Below are positions 52,051 to 61,268 of a stretch of 64,000 bases of DNA, in pieces. The first letter of the stretch is position 1, and every line of letters begins with the position of its first letter. The stretch comes from an uncultured Endomicrobiia bacterium. Its GTDB lineage: Bacteria > Elusimicrobiota > Endomicrobiia > DTEH01. The stretch covers positions 96,641 to 160,640 of the forward strand of contig CALFVX010000001.1 of the NCBI GenBank assembly GCA_937928765.1. The letters run 5' to 3'. The notes beneath the pieces were generated by a model. It was not told where the DNA came from and made no database searches. It was given only the letters and a program-made list of their open reading frames with translations. A program made the translations under genes and the position numbers.

Positions 52051-52957
52051 TCTAGTAATAGGTGCGACAAAAGATAATGGTGGAACAAGAAATAAAGTTT
52101 TAAAAATAGGTGGACAAAAAACACTAGCATTTTTAAAATTTGAAGGAGAAACACCAAATAAACCTATAGTTTTAGCTGAAGTTTTAGATTTTTTACCTGA
52201 AGATTTGTGGCCTACTTTTTATAAAAAATTTGAAAATATAGTGAAAGAACCATTGTTGTGGATAAAAGAAATAGAAAGTTCAAATCCTGATGGTATATGT
52301 ATTCGTCTTTTATCTTGTCATCCAGATATGAAGAATAATTCTAAAGAGTATCTAAAAAAATTTATTCCTGAAGTTTTAAAAACAACAAAGTTGCCACTTA
52401 TAATTTTAGGCAGCGGACATATTGAAAAAGATGCTGAAATTTTACCTTTTGTAGCTGAACTTACTAAAGGAGAAAAAATTCTTCTTGGCATGGCAGTAAA
52501 AGAAAATTATAAAACAATAATATCTTCATTAATTAATTTTGATCATTCAATTATTGTAGAGACACCACTTGATATAAATTTAGCTAAACAACTTAATATT
52601 CTGGTTACTGATTTAGGATTTCCATTAGATAGAATTGTTATGCATCATACTACTGGCGGGCTAGGATACGGATTTGAATATTGTTATTCTATAATTGAAA
52701 GATGTCGCTTAGCTGCTTTACAAGGAGATAAAGTTATGTCAACACCTATAATAAATTTGATTTCAGAAGAAACATGGAAAACAAAAGAAGCAAAATCAGC
52801 TGAAGATCTCTCTTGGGGAGAAGATGAGATAAAAAGAGCAATAATATGGGAAATTACTACAGCATTAGGATATTTACATGCAGGGACCGATATTTTAGTT
52901 CTAGCTCATCCTGAGAGTATTAGAAAAGTTAAAAGTATAATAGATCAAATAGAATAA
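52010..52957 (+). CDS. acsD: Acetyl-CoA decarbonylase/synthase delta subunit (corrinoid/Fe-S protein small subunit)
   Basis: Small subunit of the corrinoid iron-sulfur protein, which passes a methyl group to acetyl-CoA synthase in the Wood-Ljungdahl pathway. The TIM-barrel family signature is clear: 'KWSTEVFSLVIGATKDNGGT' near the start, 'PNKPIVLAEVLDFLPEDLWP', 'PLIILGSGHIEKDAEILP', 'MHHTTGGLGYGFEYCYSIIE' and 'EITTALGYLHAGTDILVLAHPES'. Length 315 is normal for bacterial AcsD. The ATG at 52010 is chosen because the conserved region begins only six residues later, even though it overlaps rfaE2 by 41 bases. No acsA, acsB, acsC, acsE or cooC is in the window, so the gene is separated from its usual cluster. 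Confidence 0.9.
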   Translation: MEYVKEKWSTEVFSLVIGATKDNGGTRNKVLKIGGQKTLAFLKFEGETPNKPIVLAEVLDFLPEDLWPTFYKKFENIVKEPLLWIKEIESSNPDGICIRLLSCHPDMKNNSKEYLKKFIPEVLKTTKLPLIILGSGHIEKDAEILPFVAELTKGEKILLGMAVKENYKTIISSLINFDHSIIVETPLDINLAKQLNILVTDLGFPLDRIVMHHTTGGLGYGFEYCYSIIERCRLAALQGDKVMSTPIINLISEETWKTKEAKSAEDLSWGEDEIKRAIIWEITTALGYLHAGTDILVLAHPESIRKVKSIIDQIE

Positions 52958-53028
52958 ATTTTTAACATATAAAAAAATATTGTGTTTTTGTTGAATTTAA
53001 TGTTGTAAAGTTTATAAAAAACAAGTTT

Positions 53029-53661
53029 ATGGAACGAAGATATTTAAAAGGCATAATAGAAACCTTACTTTTTATCACAGACAAACCTTTAAGTAAACAA
53101 AAAATTGTTGAACTAATAGATGACAAAGAAACTACAATAGAAGTTGTCTCTGAACTATTAGACGAACTTATTACAGATTATCTAAAATATTCTTCACTGG
53201 AAATAAGACAAGTAGCTGAAGGATACCAGATTGCAACAAAACCAGAATTTGCAGAATATGTAAGAAAATTGTATAAAGAAAGAACATTATTAAAATTATC
53301 ACCTGCTGCTGTTGAAACATTAGCTATTATAGCATATCGTCAACCTGTTACAAAAGCAGAGATTGAAGAAACACGCGGTGTTGACAGCACAGCTGTTATA
53401 GAAACATTACTTGAAAGAAAACTTATAAAAATAGTAGGTAGAAAAGAAGTAATAGGAAGACCTCTTATTTATGCAACTACACAAGAATTTTTAAAATATT
53501 TCGGATTAAATTCATTGTCAGATCTTCCTCCTATAGATCAGTTTATAGAAGAAAATACAGAAAATGAACAACAGGAAAATTTTCAAGAAAGTATTTCTGA
53601 AGTTATTAATGATGAACAAATAACTAACCATGATATAGTTGAAAATAAAGAAAATAATTAA
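53029..53661 (+). CDS. scpB: Segregation and condensation protein B
   Basis: Kleisin-associated winged-helix protein that binds ScpA and SMC to compact and segregate the chromosome. Two winged-helix regions are seen: residues 1-80 ('KGIIETLLFITDKPLSKQKI') and 85-165 ('LSPAAVETLAIIAYRQPVTK', 'RGVDSTAVIETLLERKLIK', 'GRPLIYATTQEFLKYFGL'). The acidic, low-complexity tail (about 176-210) is typical. Length 210 is normal. scpA is not adjacent. The ATG has no clear ribosome site; the next gene starts five bases after the stop. Confidence 0.95.
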   Translation: MERRYLKGIIETLLFITDKPLSKQKIVELIDDKETTIEVVSELLDELITDYLKYSSLEIRQVAEGYQIATKPEFAEYVRKLYKERTLLKLSPAAVETLAIIAYRQPVTKAEIEETRGVDSTAVIETLLERKLIKIVGRKEVIGRPLIYATTQEFLKYFGLNSLSDLPPIDQFIEENTENEQQENFQESISEVINDEQITNHDIVENKENN

Positions 53662-53666
53662 AATTT

Positions 53667-54593
53667 ATGAATTTAGGAATATCTACTATATATTTTTCTA
53701 AAGATATTATTAATAGAAAAATTTCATGGGATGTATTAATTGACAATTTGAAAAATTTAGAGATAAATTGTGTAGAACTAAATACAGATATTCCTGTTGA
53801 TTGGATGAAATATATTTATAAAAGTGTAAAAAATAAAGAAGTAAAAGTTTTGTCTTTACACAATTTCTGTCCTGCTGTAGAAAATATTCCAAAAGGTAAG
53901 TTTGGATTTAATGTTTATTCTTTAACTTCTGATGACGAAAATGAAAGAAATCTTGCGTTAGAATACACTCTTAGAACTATTAGTTATGCTTTAGAACTTA
54001 ATGCTGAAGTTGTAGTTTTACACTTAGGTGAAATTAAAACAGAACCATCAGCTGAAGAGTTTTATAAATTTGTATTAAATTTTGGGATAGGTTCAAAATT
54101 GTATATTCATTATAAAAATTCTCTTATTAAAACAAGGCAAATAAATAAACAAAAATATTTTGATTTACTCTATTTTTCTTTAGATAAAATAATAAAATAT
54201 GCTGAAGATAATGATGTTAAATTAGGTATAGAAACAAGATTTTATCCTAATGAAATACCAAATTTTTTAGAGATAAAAGAGATAATTGATCATTATAAAA
54301 GCAAAATTTTATTTTATTGGCATGATTTTGGCCATGCAGAAGTTCAAACAAAGTTGGGTTTTATAGAAACACATAAAAAATATTTTGAAGAATATAGTGA
54401 TAAATTAATTGGATATCACATACATAATTTAATAGGATATAAAGACCATTTTTCTCCAATCAACGGAGAAATTAAATTTGAAGAGTTATTAAGTTACAAA
54501 AAAGATAAAATTTATATTTTAGAAGTGCATAGTAAAGAAAATTTTGAAAATTTTAAAAATGGAATAAAATTTATAAAAAATATCTTAAAATAA
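53667..54593 (+). CDS. TIM-barrel sugar isomerase/AP endonuclease 2-like protein
   Basis: A 308-residue protein of the xylose-isomerase-like TIM barrel family, a divalent-metal fold. Visible strands and ligands include 'MNLGISTIYFSKD' at the N terminus, 'VKVLSLHNFCPAV', 'AEVVVLHLGEIKTE', 'VKLGIETRFYPNEIPNF', 'LFYWHDFGHAEVQ', 'LIGYHIHNLIGYKDHFSPIN' and 'IYILEVHS'. The His/Glu pattern (IETR, HDFGHAE, HIHN, LEVHS) matches sugar phosphate isomerases/epimerases better than DNA repair Nfo. The substrate is not known; placement before galT suggests carbohydrate metabolism. Confidence 0.83.
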   Translation: MNLGISTIYFSKDIINRKISWDVLIDNLKNLEINCVELNTDIPVDWMKYIYKSVKNKEVKVLSLHNFCPAVENIPKGKFGFNVYSLTSDDENERNLALEYTLRTISYALELNAEVVVLHLGEIKTEPSAEEFYKFVLNFGIGSKLYIHYKNSLIKTRQINKQKYFDLLYFSLDKIIKYAEDNDVKLGIETRFYPNEIPNFLEIKEIIDHYKSKILFYWHDFGHAEVQTKLGFIETHKKYFEEYSDKLIGYHIHNLIGYKDHFSPINGEIKFEELLSYKKDKIYILEVHSKENFENFKNGIKFIKNILK

Positions 54594-54603
54594 GGAAAGA
54601 TTT

Positions 54604-55599
54604 ATGAGAGAATTTCGTAGAGATCCTGTTATAGGAAGGTGGGTAATAATTTCTTCTGAACGTGCAAAGCGTCCTTTTGCATTTTCAAAATATGAACGAG
54701 AAAAAAATAATATAGAAGAATGTCCATTTTGTTGGGGAAACGAAAAATTTACCCCGCCAGAGATTGTTTCTTACAGACAACAAGGAACTCAAAAAGATAC
54801 TCCAGGTTGGTGGATAAGAGTTATACCTAACAAATATCCTGCATTACGTATTGAAGGTGAAGTTATAAGACAAGCAGAAGGTATATATGATAAGATTACT
54901 GGCATAGGCGCTCACGAAGTTATAATAGAAACACAGCATCATGATAAAGACATATACGAATTAGAATTGCAATATGTTGAAGATATTTTTAAAATTTATA
55001 GAGACAGAATTTTAGATTTAAAACGAGACATACGATTTGAATATATTTTAATATTTAAAAATTGTGGATATCAAGCAGGAGCAACATTGTCTCATCCGCA
55101 TTCACAGCTTATTGCAATGCCTATGGTACCAGTAAGAATTAAACAAGAAATATTTGGTGCTTTGAAATATTACGAATACAAGGAAAGATGTGTTTTTTGT
55201 GATATTATAAATTATGAACTACAACAAGGATCAAGAGTTGTTATAGAAAACAACGATTTTGTTGCAATATGTCCTTATGCAAGTAGATTTCCTTTTGAAG
55301 TGTGGGTCTTACCTAAAAGGCACGACCCTATATATGAAGATATCCATTCTGACGAATTAAAAAATTTAGCTACTATTATGCAAATAATAAATAAAAAATT
55401 AAACTTAGCATTAGATAATCCTCCTTATAATTATTTGTTACATACTTCTCCACTTAAAGAATTAAATCTTAAACATTACCATTGGCATTTTGAAATAATA
55501 CCAAAACTTTCAGGTGTTGGCGGATTTGAATGGGGGACAGGATTTTATATTAATCCTGTACCTCCAGAAGAAGCAGCAAAGTTTTTAATAGAAGTATGA
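54604..55599 (+). CDS. galT: Galactose-1-phosphate uridylyltransferase-like protein
   Basis: HIT-superfamily enzyme of the Leloir pathway, exchanging UDP between UDP-glucose and galactose 1-phosphate. Zinc-binding 'CPFCWGNEKFTPPE' is at about 40, the N-terminal 'RDPVIGRWVIISSERAKRP' is diagnostic, the nucleophilic histidine motif reads 'SHPHSQ' at about 162-167, and the second half has 'CVFCDI' and 'HWHFEIIPKL'. Length 331 is normal for the bacterial type. AAGGAAAG precedes the ATG. It overlaps the HEAT-repeat gene by four bases (ATGA), so the two are coupled. A related ADP-glucose phosphorylase activity cannot be excluded. Confidence 0.92.
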   Translation: MREFRRDPVIGRWVIISSERAKRPFAFSKYEREKNNIEECPFCWGNEKFTPPEIVSYRQQGTQKDTPGWWIRVIPNKYPALRIEGEVIRQAEGIYDKITGIGAHEVIIETQHHDKDIYELELQYVEDIFKIYRDRILDLKRDIRFEYILIFKNCGYQAGATLSHPHSQLIAMPMVPVRIKQEIFGALKYYEYKERCVFCDIINYELQQGSRVVIENNDFVAICPYASRFPFEVWVLPKRHDPIYEDIHSDELKNLATIMQIINKKLNLALDNPPYNYLLHTSPLKELNLKHYHWHFEIIPKLSGVGGFEWGTGFYINPVPPEEAAKFLIEV

Positions 55600-57812
55600 A
55601 TCAACAAAATAATTCTTCTAAAATTGATAATTTTTTAAAATTTTTAAGGTTATATCTTACAAATATAAAAATTTATCCTCTCACAAGTCCGTTAGTAGAA
55701 TCGCAAGTTAATCAATTATATTCTTTGATAAAAAAATTGTTAGAAGAATATGAATACATTTCAATTTCTGAAATTGATGGCAAAATTTTTATTAATTCAG
55801 AAGAATATATATCTAAAGATCCGACTTCAATTTCTAACACTTTGTTTTTGTCAAAATTTTTTACTCAATCAGGAATAAAAAATATTACTTTTAAAAAAGA
55901 TGTTAATTTAGAAGAAATAAAAGATGTATTGGTAGCACTGAGTTCTAAAAAACAAAAATTGACTACTAAAGAAATAGTTCAACAACTTTTGAAAGAAAAA
56001 AACATTCAAAGTATTGTAATAGATGAAGTAGAATTTATCAGTGTGTTAAAATCAGACCAAAACATTAAGTCTATTATTAGAATGATTTCTACTAAAGCTT
56101 CAAGTTTGCCTGAACTTATGGATATATTAGCTAAAGTAGTAAATGAACTAGATAAAATTCAGAATGAAAATACAAAAACACAGCTGTTAAATACTATATC
56201 AAAATATGTTTCGTCTTTAGATATGCAAATTGTAAAAGAATTATTTATTCAGCAACTACCTCCTAAGATTGAACAATTAGGTATTAAAAAGAATATTTTT
56301 AATAATTTAACTAAACAAAGTGTAGAAGAAATATTCAATGAAATAATTAAATGGTGCAAACAAATTAATTTGGAGTCAAAAGATGAAACAGAGTATTTAG
56401 ACAGGTTACAGAATTTAAAAGAATTTATAAAATTAGTAGTTAACTCACCTGTTAGTAAACTTGTCCCAGTAGAAATTATTGAAGAACTTTTTAAGATAGG
56501 TTTAATTGATGTATTACCAGATTGGGCTAAAGAAAAAAAAGAAGAAAAACCGTGGATACTTGAGCTTGATGAAATTTTAAATAAAAACGACCCCGTTATA
56601 CTCTTACAAGAAAAATTTTTATCATCTTTGAAAGAAAATATAGAAAAACTTTGTATTATAGGATTAGATGATAAAATAGAAAAATTTTCTGTTTTAATGA
56701 CAGAGAATCTTTATAACCCAGTTGTTAAATTAAGACAACTTGCTTTAAATGCACTTGATGATATAATTTCTGAAATTATAAAATACAATAAAGTAGGAAT
56801 AATTAAAAATATAGCATTTAAGGTTTTACAATATTTTTTTAGAGAACAGAGTCAAGAAGTTATTGAACAATATAAACAAATTTTCTCTCAAATAACTGAA
56901 AGTTTAGTTTTATCAAAACAATACAATACATTTGTTTCTTTTAGTAAACAAATTTTAAAATTTGCTGAAGAAATAAAAGATGTTAACCAGCAAAAATATA
57001 GCATAATAAATTCTGTGTTAGAAAAAACATTTGCAACTTCTAAAGACTATATTTTTGATGATATAATAAAAAAAGAAACTCAATATTTTGATGATATCAT
57101 ATGGTTTTTAAACTATATTTCAGAAAAATCAATTAATCTGATGATAGATGTTATAATTAACTCTAACGATTTGGATACAAGAAGTTTTTTATCACATATA
57201 TTGTTAAAACAAAAAAAACAAGATTTAATTATAAATACTATAATTAGATATTTAAAACCAGAAATTTCTTATATTTCTCTTTCAAGAATCTTAGAATTAA
57301 TAAGAAAAGTTAATTATGATTTTTCTTCATATTTAATAGAAATATATAAATATGTAAATTATGCTAACAAAATAGGAATAATAAACTATATCTATCAAAG
57401 ATTTCCTACTGAAGAAAACATTAATTGGCTTATTTCTTTGTTAGAGTATGAAGATACACAAATTATACAATATATTGTAGATGTTATAATAGTATTAGAA
57501 TATAAACCAGCAACAAAAAAGTTAATAAAATTATTAAATACAAAAAATTATGAGTTAAAAAAACGTGTTTGTATTGCTTTGGGTGTATTAAAAGAGATTG
57601 ATGCAATTAAACATTTAAAAAAAATTTTGTTTTCTAAACCTAAGCTTTTTGGTTTAATCAAGGCTGAAAATTTAGAAGTAAGATTGGCATCATGTTGGGC
57701 TTTAAAGAATTTTATTAGCCTGCCTGAAATAAAAAGAATGTTTGAAAAACTTGCTAAAAGTAAAGAAAAAACAATTTCTGATACTGCAAAAGAAATTTTA
57801 CAACAAAAATAA
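55596..57812 (+). CDS. Large helical HEAT-repeat-like protein, function unknown
   Basis: A 738-residue, Lys/Ile-rich, mostly helical protein without membrane segments. The N-terminal region (about 1-125) resembles a module seen before HEAT or HD-GYP domains: 'FLRLYLTNIKIYPLTSPLVE', then a hydrophobic core 'ISISEIDGKIFINSEEY' and 'GIKNITFKKDVNLEEIKDVL'. The middle (150-560) is helical and unassigned. The C terminus (about 600-735) has HEAT-type pairs such as 'LKKRVCIALGVLKEIDAIKH' and 'EVRLASCWALKNF'. It is probably a cytoplasmic scaffold. It shares an ATGA overlap with galT, but no functional tie is evident. Confidence 0.7.
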   Translation: MNQQNNSSKIDNFLKFLRLYLTNIKIYPLTSPLVESQVNQLYSLIKKLLEEYEYISISEIDGKIFINSEEYISKDPTSISNTLFLSKFFTQSGIKNITFKKDVNLEEIKDVLVALSSKKQKLTTKEIVQQLLKEKNIQSIVIDEVEFISVLKSDQNIKSIIRMISTKASSLPELMDILAKVVNELDKIQNENTKTQLLNTISKYVSSLDMQIVKELFIQQLPPKIEQLGIKKNIFNNLTKQSVEEIFNEIIKWCKQINLESKDETEYLDRLQNLKEFIKLVVNSPVSKLVPVEIIEELFKIGLIDVLPDWAKEKKEEKPWILELDEILNKNDPVILLQEKFLSSLKENIEKLCIIGLDDKIEKFSVLMTENLYNPVVKLRQLALNALDDIISEIIKYNKVGIIKNIAFKVLQYFFREQSQEVIEQYKQIFSQITESLVLSKQYNTFVSFSKQILKFAEEIKDVNQQKYSIINSVLEKTFATSKDYIFDDIIKKETQYFDDIIWFLNYISEKSINLMIDVIINSNDLDTRSFLSHILLKQKKQDLIINTIIRYLKPEISYISLSRILELIRKVNYDFSSYLIEIYKYVNYANKIGIINYIYQRFPTEENINWLISLLEYEDTQIIQYIVDVIIVLEYKPATKKLIKLLNTKNYELKKRVCIALGVLKEIDAIKHLKKILFSKPKLFGLIKAENLEVRLASCWALKNFISLPEIKRMFEKLAKSKEKTISDTAKEILQQK

Positions 57813-58992
57813 ATTTTCTTCGTTTTTATATATTTCTCTTTTCTTTTTAAAAGATTTAATTAGAATAATAAAGTTAAGAATTGAAAGGTATAATTTTATA
57901 TTTAAAGTTGTTCAAAAGTTTATTTTTTTAATAATAATATTGATATTTATTTTGATTTATATTCCTACAACTTTGTGGCACTTTCCTGATGGTATAGGAT
58001 ATTATTCATATCTTCCTGCAGTATTTAAAAATTATAATTTTTATGATATATTTAAAAGTTATACTTCTGGAATAATTGGTACAACAAAAAGTGGATTTGT
58101 AATAAATGACTTTGATATATGATTTAGCGTTGTATAGTTTTTTGTATATTATATCTCGATGTTGTTTGAAAAAGAAACAATTTCTATACTTTTTGTTAAT
58201 TTTTTTCTTCAGTTTTTGGTATTGTTGGATTAATTATACTTTTTAAATTTCTTGTTGAAAAATTAAATTTTTCTAAAAACAATTCCATCTTTATCTGTTT
58301 AAGTTTACTTTTAGGAACACCTTTATTGTTTTATATTTATTCTATACCTCAGAATCCGCATAATACTTCATATTTTCTATTTAGTTTATATTTTTTATTT
58401 CGGTTTGCACAAAAAAAATAGTAAGGTATTATTTTCTTTTAAAGTTATAATTTTTTTATATAACTTTTTGAGTTTTATTTTTGTTGACAACTAGTGGTAA
58501 GATTGATCTTATTGAGGTTTACAGTGTAAAAGATTTTTTCTTAAATGTATTTTTTAGTATAAAAAATTTTAAATTAAGTTTAAAGCCAAGATACTACGCT
58601 GAAGTGGAAATTTATATATTTTTAATTTTTGTTTTTACAATTTTTATAAATAAAAAAATATTTAAAATTTTATCTGCCACAAAAGATAACATGATTTGGT
58701 TGATGATAATATTTTTATCTTTATATTTGTTATACTTTGATACAAACTTGATATATGCAGGAATTTTTAAACGTGTATTATATAAAAAAGAAGTTTTTGA
58801 AAATTCATTAAACGAAGAAGATTATAAAAAATTTTTTAATTTTGCAGCAATCAAAGTAAGGTTTAAATATTATTCCTTAACAAAACAACAAAAAAATATA
58901 AATTTTTTTTAACATTAAAAGAAAAATACTTACCTAAAAGCTATTTAGGTAAAAAAGTTTGTAGAAATTTTTATAGAAAGATAAAACTTTAA
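57813..58992 (+). pseudogene. Decayed polytopic membrane glycosyltransferase-like gene
   Basis: Protein-like fragments continue across three frames. Frame 1 (to 58122) has a hydrophobic helix and 'TTLWHFPDGIGYYSYLPAVF'. Frame 3 (about 58200-58424) has 'LSLLLGTPLLFYIYSIPQNP' and then HNTSYFLFSLYFLF. Frame 2 (58481-58912) has further helices. Frame 1 resumes at 58912 with 'TLKEKYLPKSYLGKKVCRNF' and a stop at 58990-58992. The order and the D-x-x-x-YYSYLPA and LGTPL motifs look like one dolichyl-phosphate-mannose-type membrane protein broken by several frameshifts, some at homopolymer runs, and shortened near 58122-58200. Two track ORFs (57742-58122, 58481-58912) are pieces of it. Sequencing error is the alternative for single-base shifts. 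Confidence 0.75.
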
Positions 58993-59861
58993 ATTTTAAA
59001 CCCAATATTGTCAATTAATCTTGTGGAACCTATAAATACAGCTACAAAAATTCTTAATTCTGTTTTTGGAGAGATTTTAGATATATCATCATTTACAATG
59101 TTTAAGTTTGTATCATAAATTTCAAAATATTGGATTTTATGTTTTATTTCAGACAAAAGAGTTGATAGATATTCTTTGGATTTTTTTATGCACTTTTTAA
59201 TATTCCATTTTTTCTTTAATATTAAATCTTTACAATATAAAAGAGATTTATATAAAGAATTTGCTACTTTATATTCAGAAGACGATAAATAAGAATTTCT
59301 ACTTGAACATGCTAGTCCACTTTCTTCTCTCAATGTAGCTACAGGTACTATTTCTGTATCAAAATTTAAATCTTTAACTATTTGTTGAATTATTTTTAAT
59401 TGTTGATAGTCTTTTTCTCCAAAATATGCTTTGTGTGGTTTTATAATGTTAAAAAGCTTTACTACTACAGTGGCTACTCCACGAAAATGGCCAGGCCTAT
59501 ATTTTCCACAAAGAATGTATTGAAGTTTACTTACTTCTACATATGTGAGATTTTCTCTGTAGGGATACATTTCTTCAGCTGATGGATAAAATACAAAATC
59601 AACTTTTTCATCTCTACATATTTTTAAATCTTTTGTTATAGGTCGTGGATATTTTTTATAATCTTCTTTTGGACCAAATTGTAAAGGATTTACAAATATT
59701 GAAACTACTACTATATCATTTTCTTTTTTTGCCTTTCTTATAAGCTCTATATGTCCCTTATGTAGTGCGCCCATTGTAGCAACAAAACCTATAGATTTTC
59801 CTTCACACCTTAGTTTATCAACAGTTTTTTGCATTAAAGAAATTTTTTTTACAACTTTCAT
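58989..59861 (-). CDS. panC: Pantothenate synthetase
   Basis: Condenses pantoate and beta-alanine with ATP to form pantothenate, the precursor of coenzyme A. The HIGH-like motif is 'TMGALHKGHIELI' at about 29-41, followed by 'SIFVNPLQFGPKEDYKKYPR', 'PGHFRGVATVVVKLFNI', 'AYFGEKDYQQLKII' and the KMSKS-like 'REESGLACSSRNSYLS'. Length 290 is normal. The gene follows trxA on the minus strand after five bases, so the two probably share a transcript. panB and panD are not present. Its 3' end meets the pseudogene remnant, overlapping by a few bases. Confidence 0.97.
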   Translation of the reverse strand: MKVVKKISLMQKTVDKLRCEGKSIGFVATMGALHKGHIELIRKAKKENDIVVVSIFVNPLQFGPKEDYKKYPRPITKDLKICRDEKVDFVFYPSAEEMYPYRENLTYVEVSKLQYILCGKYRPGHFRGVATVVVKLFNIIKPHKAYFGEKDYQQLKIIQQIVKDLNFDTEIVPVATLREESGLACSSRNSYLSSSEYKVANSLYKSLLYCKDLILKKKWNIKKCIKKSKEYLSTLLSEIKHKIQYFEIYDTNLNIVNDDISKISPKTELRIFVAVFIGSTRLIDNIGFKI

Positions 59862-59866
59862 ATTTT

Positions 59867-60187
59867 TTATAAAACATTTTTGATCATTTTTTCAAAATCT
59901 GATTTTGGTCTTACACCTGTGATTTGTTCAAAAGGTTTTCCATCTTTAAATATTATTACAGTAGGGATAGCCATAATAGCATATTTTGCTGCTATTTTAG
60001 GATTTTCATCTACATTTATTTTACAAATTTTTATTTGTTGTTCTGAATATAATTTTGAAAGTTGTTCTATTATAGGAGCGAGCATTCTACAAGGACCACA
60101 CCATTCTGCCCAAAAATCTACTAATACCGGAACTTTTGAATTTAAAACTTCTTGCTCAAAATTACTTTCATTTATTTCCTTTATCAT
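59867..60187 (-). CDS. trxA: Thioredoxin
   Basis: Small cytoplasmic disulfide reductant. The active site WCGPC has its cysteines at residues 30 and 33, within 'VDFWAEWCGPCRMLAP'; the cis-Pro loop is 'AIMAIPTVIIFKDGKP'. Length 106 is normal. A strong AAAGGAGG site lies upstream of the ATG. It is the first gene of the trxA-panC pair and is divergent from comF. The opposite-strand ORF in the track (59880-60191) is its shadow. Confidence 0.97.
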   Translation of the reverse strand: MIKEINESNFEQEVLNSKVPVLVDFWAEWCGPCRMLAPIIEQLSKLYSEQQIKICKINVDENPKIAAKYAIMAIPTVIIFKDGKPFEQITGVRPKSDFEKMIKNVL

Positions 60188-60440
60188 ATAGTTTTATGCC
60201 TCCTTTTTATTTAGTTTTTTAAAATACATTTATTTTATGTATAAGTCCATTTATCACATATTGATACAATAAAATATTATGTGGTTATTAAACTAATTAA
60301 TATTCTAAATAAAAAGTTAATTTAATTATTAGATGTAAAATTTATGAAAAAGTTTCTTTAAAATATAGGTTGTATTGATAAAAATATTTTTATATAAAAA
60401 TATAAATTTAAAAATATTTTTTCAACAAAAAGAAATAACC

Positions 60441-61178
60441 ATGAATTTAATCAACAAATTTCTTAATGTTTTAATATATAGTTTCTTCCCAAAAATATGT
60501 TTTTATTGTAAAAAACCATTAGATTATTTTGCTGTAGAACCTTTATGTGATTTATGTTTAAAAAAAATAAAATTTATAGAAGGATTATTTTGTGAGAGGT
60601 GTGGTTTACCTTTATATAGTGGAGGTGAGTATTGTTATAACTGTAAAAGATTAGACAGAAAGTTATATTTTGATAATATCCGGGCAGTGGTTGAATATGT
60701 AGAACCAATAAAAACTCTTATTCATGAATATAAGTATAACCAAAAAATTTTTCTTGAAAACTTTTTGGGTGATCTTTTAGCAAAATGGTTTGATAAAAAT
60801 TTTTTAAATTACAAAAATATAGATATAGTTTGTTGTGTTCCCATGAATCCAATAAAGAAGTTTTTCCGTGGATACAATCAATCAGAACTTTTAGCAAAAA
60901 AATTAGCAGAAAAGTTTAAGTTAAATTTTATACCAAATCTGTTAAAGAGAATAAAACTTACAAAATCACAATTTAAACTTTCAAAAGAAAAAAGGTTGAA
61001 AAATCTCAACGGAGCTTTTGCTGTTAATAAAAATTTTTTAGATAAAGTCAAAAATAAAAATATTCTTATCGTAGATGATGTTTGCACTACAGCAGAGACA
61101 ATCAATCAGTGTGCTAAAGTTTTAAAAAACTTTTCAGCAAACAAAATTTTTGGTCTTGTTTTAGCACGAGATATATGA
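60441..61178 (+). CDS. comF: ComF family phosphoribosyltransferase-like protein
   Basis: Member of the ComF/GntX family, needed for DNA uptake in competent bacteria and otherwise a PRTase-fold protein of unclear reaction. An N-terminal zinc-finger-like region holds 'CFYCKKPL', 'CDLCLKKI', 'CERCGLPL' and 'CYNCKR'. The PRTase domain has 'DIVCCVPMNPIKKFFRGYNQ' and the PRPP loop 'ILIVDDVCTTAETI'. I start it at the ATG at 60441 (245 residues), because the 22 residues added by the track's TTG at 60375 are low-complexity and lie outside the family pattern. The only other competence-like gene here is the distant ComEC-like hydrolase. Confidence 0.9.
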   Translation: MNLINKFLNVLIYSFFPKICFYCKKPLDYFAVEPLCDLCLKKIKFIEGLFCERCGLPLYSGGEYCYNCKRLDRKLYFDNIRAVVEYVEPIKTLIHEYKYNQKIFLENFLGDLLAKWFDKNFLNYKNIDIVCCVPMNPIKKFFRGYNQSELLAKKLAEKFKLNFIPNLLKRIKLTKSQFKLSKEKRLKNLNGAFAVNKNFLDKVKNKNILIVDDVCTTAETINQCAKVLKNFSANKIFGLVLARDI

Positions 61179-61199
61179 TCTAAAAATTTTTTCTATGTA

Positions 61200-61227
61200 T
61201 TGAAAGATTTTTTTTATTTTATATTAT
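61200..61227 (+). promoter_or_regulatory. Candidate promoter for fur-feoAB
   Basis: TTGAAA (61200-61205), 16 bases and TATTAT (61222-61227) give 5/6 matches at -10, starting about 70 bases before the fur ATG. The TTG used as start in the ORF track is the first part of this -35 box. The palindrome below overlaps the -10. Confidence 0.45.
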
Positions 61228-61244
61228 TGATAAAGATTATCAAT
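61226..61244 (+). promoter_or_regulatory. Candidate Fur operator (perfect 8-3-8 palindrome)
   Basis: ATTGATAA-AGA-TTATCAAT is a perfect inverted repeat of 19 bases, the length of a classical Fur box, rich in the GATAA/TTATC half-site. It sits over the -10 and likely start site of the candidate promoter, 24 bases before the fur ATG, the position expected for autorepression. Binding is inference. Confidence 0.55.
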
Positions 61245-61268
61245 ATCATAAACATAGAAAATTTTTTT

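Noticed and set aside
59880-60191. 103-residue plus-strand ORF
   Set aside because: It lies fully antisense to trxA, whose WCGPC protein is certain.
60375-60440. TTG-initiated N-terminal extension of comF
   Set aside because: The extra 22 residues are low-complexity AT-derived sequence; the ATG at 60441 fits the family start.
61200-61268. TTG-initiated N-terminal extension of fur
   Set aside because: The segment coincides with a promoter and palindrome and would add a hydrophobic stretch unknown in Fur proteins.
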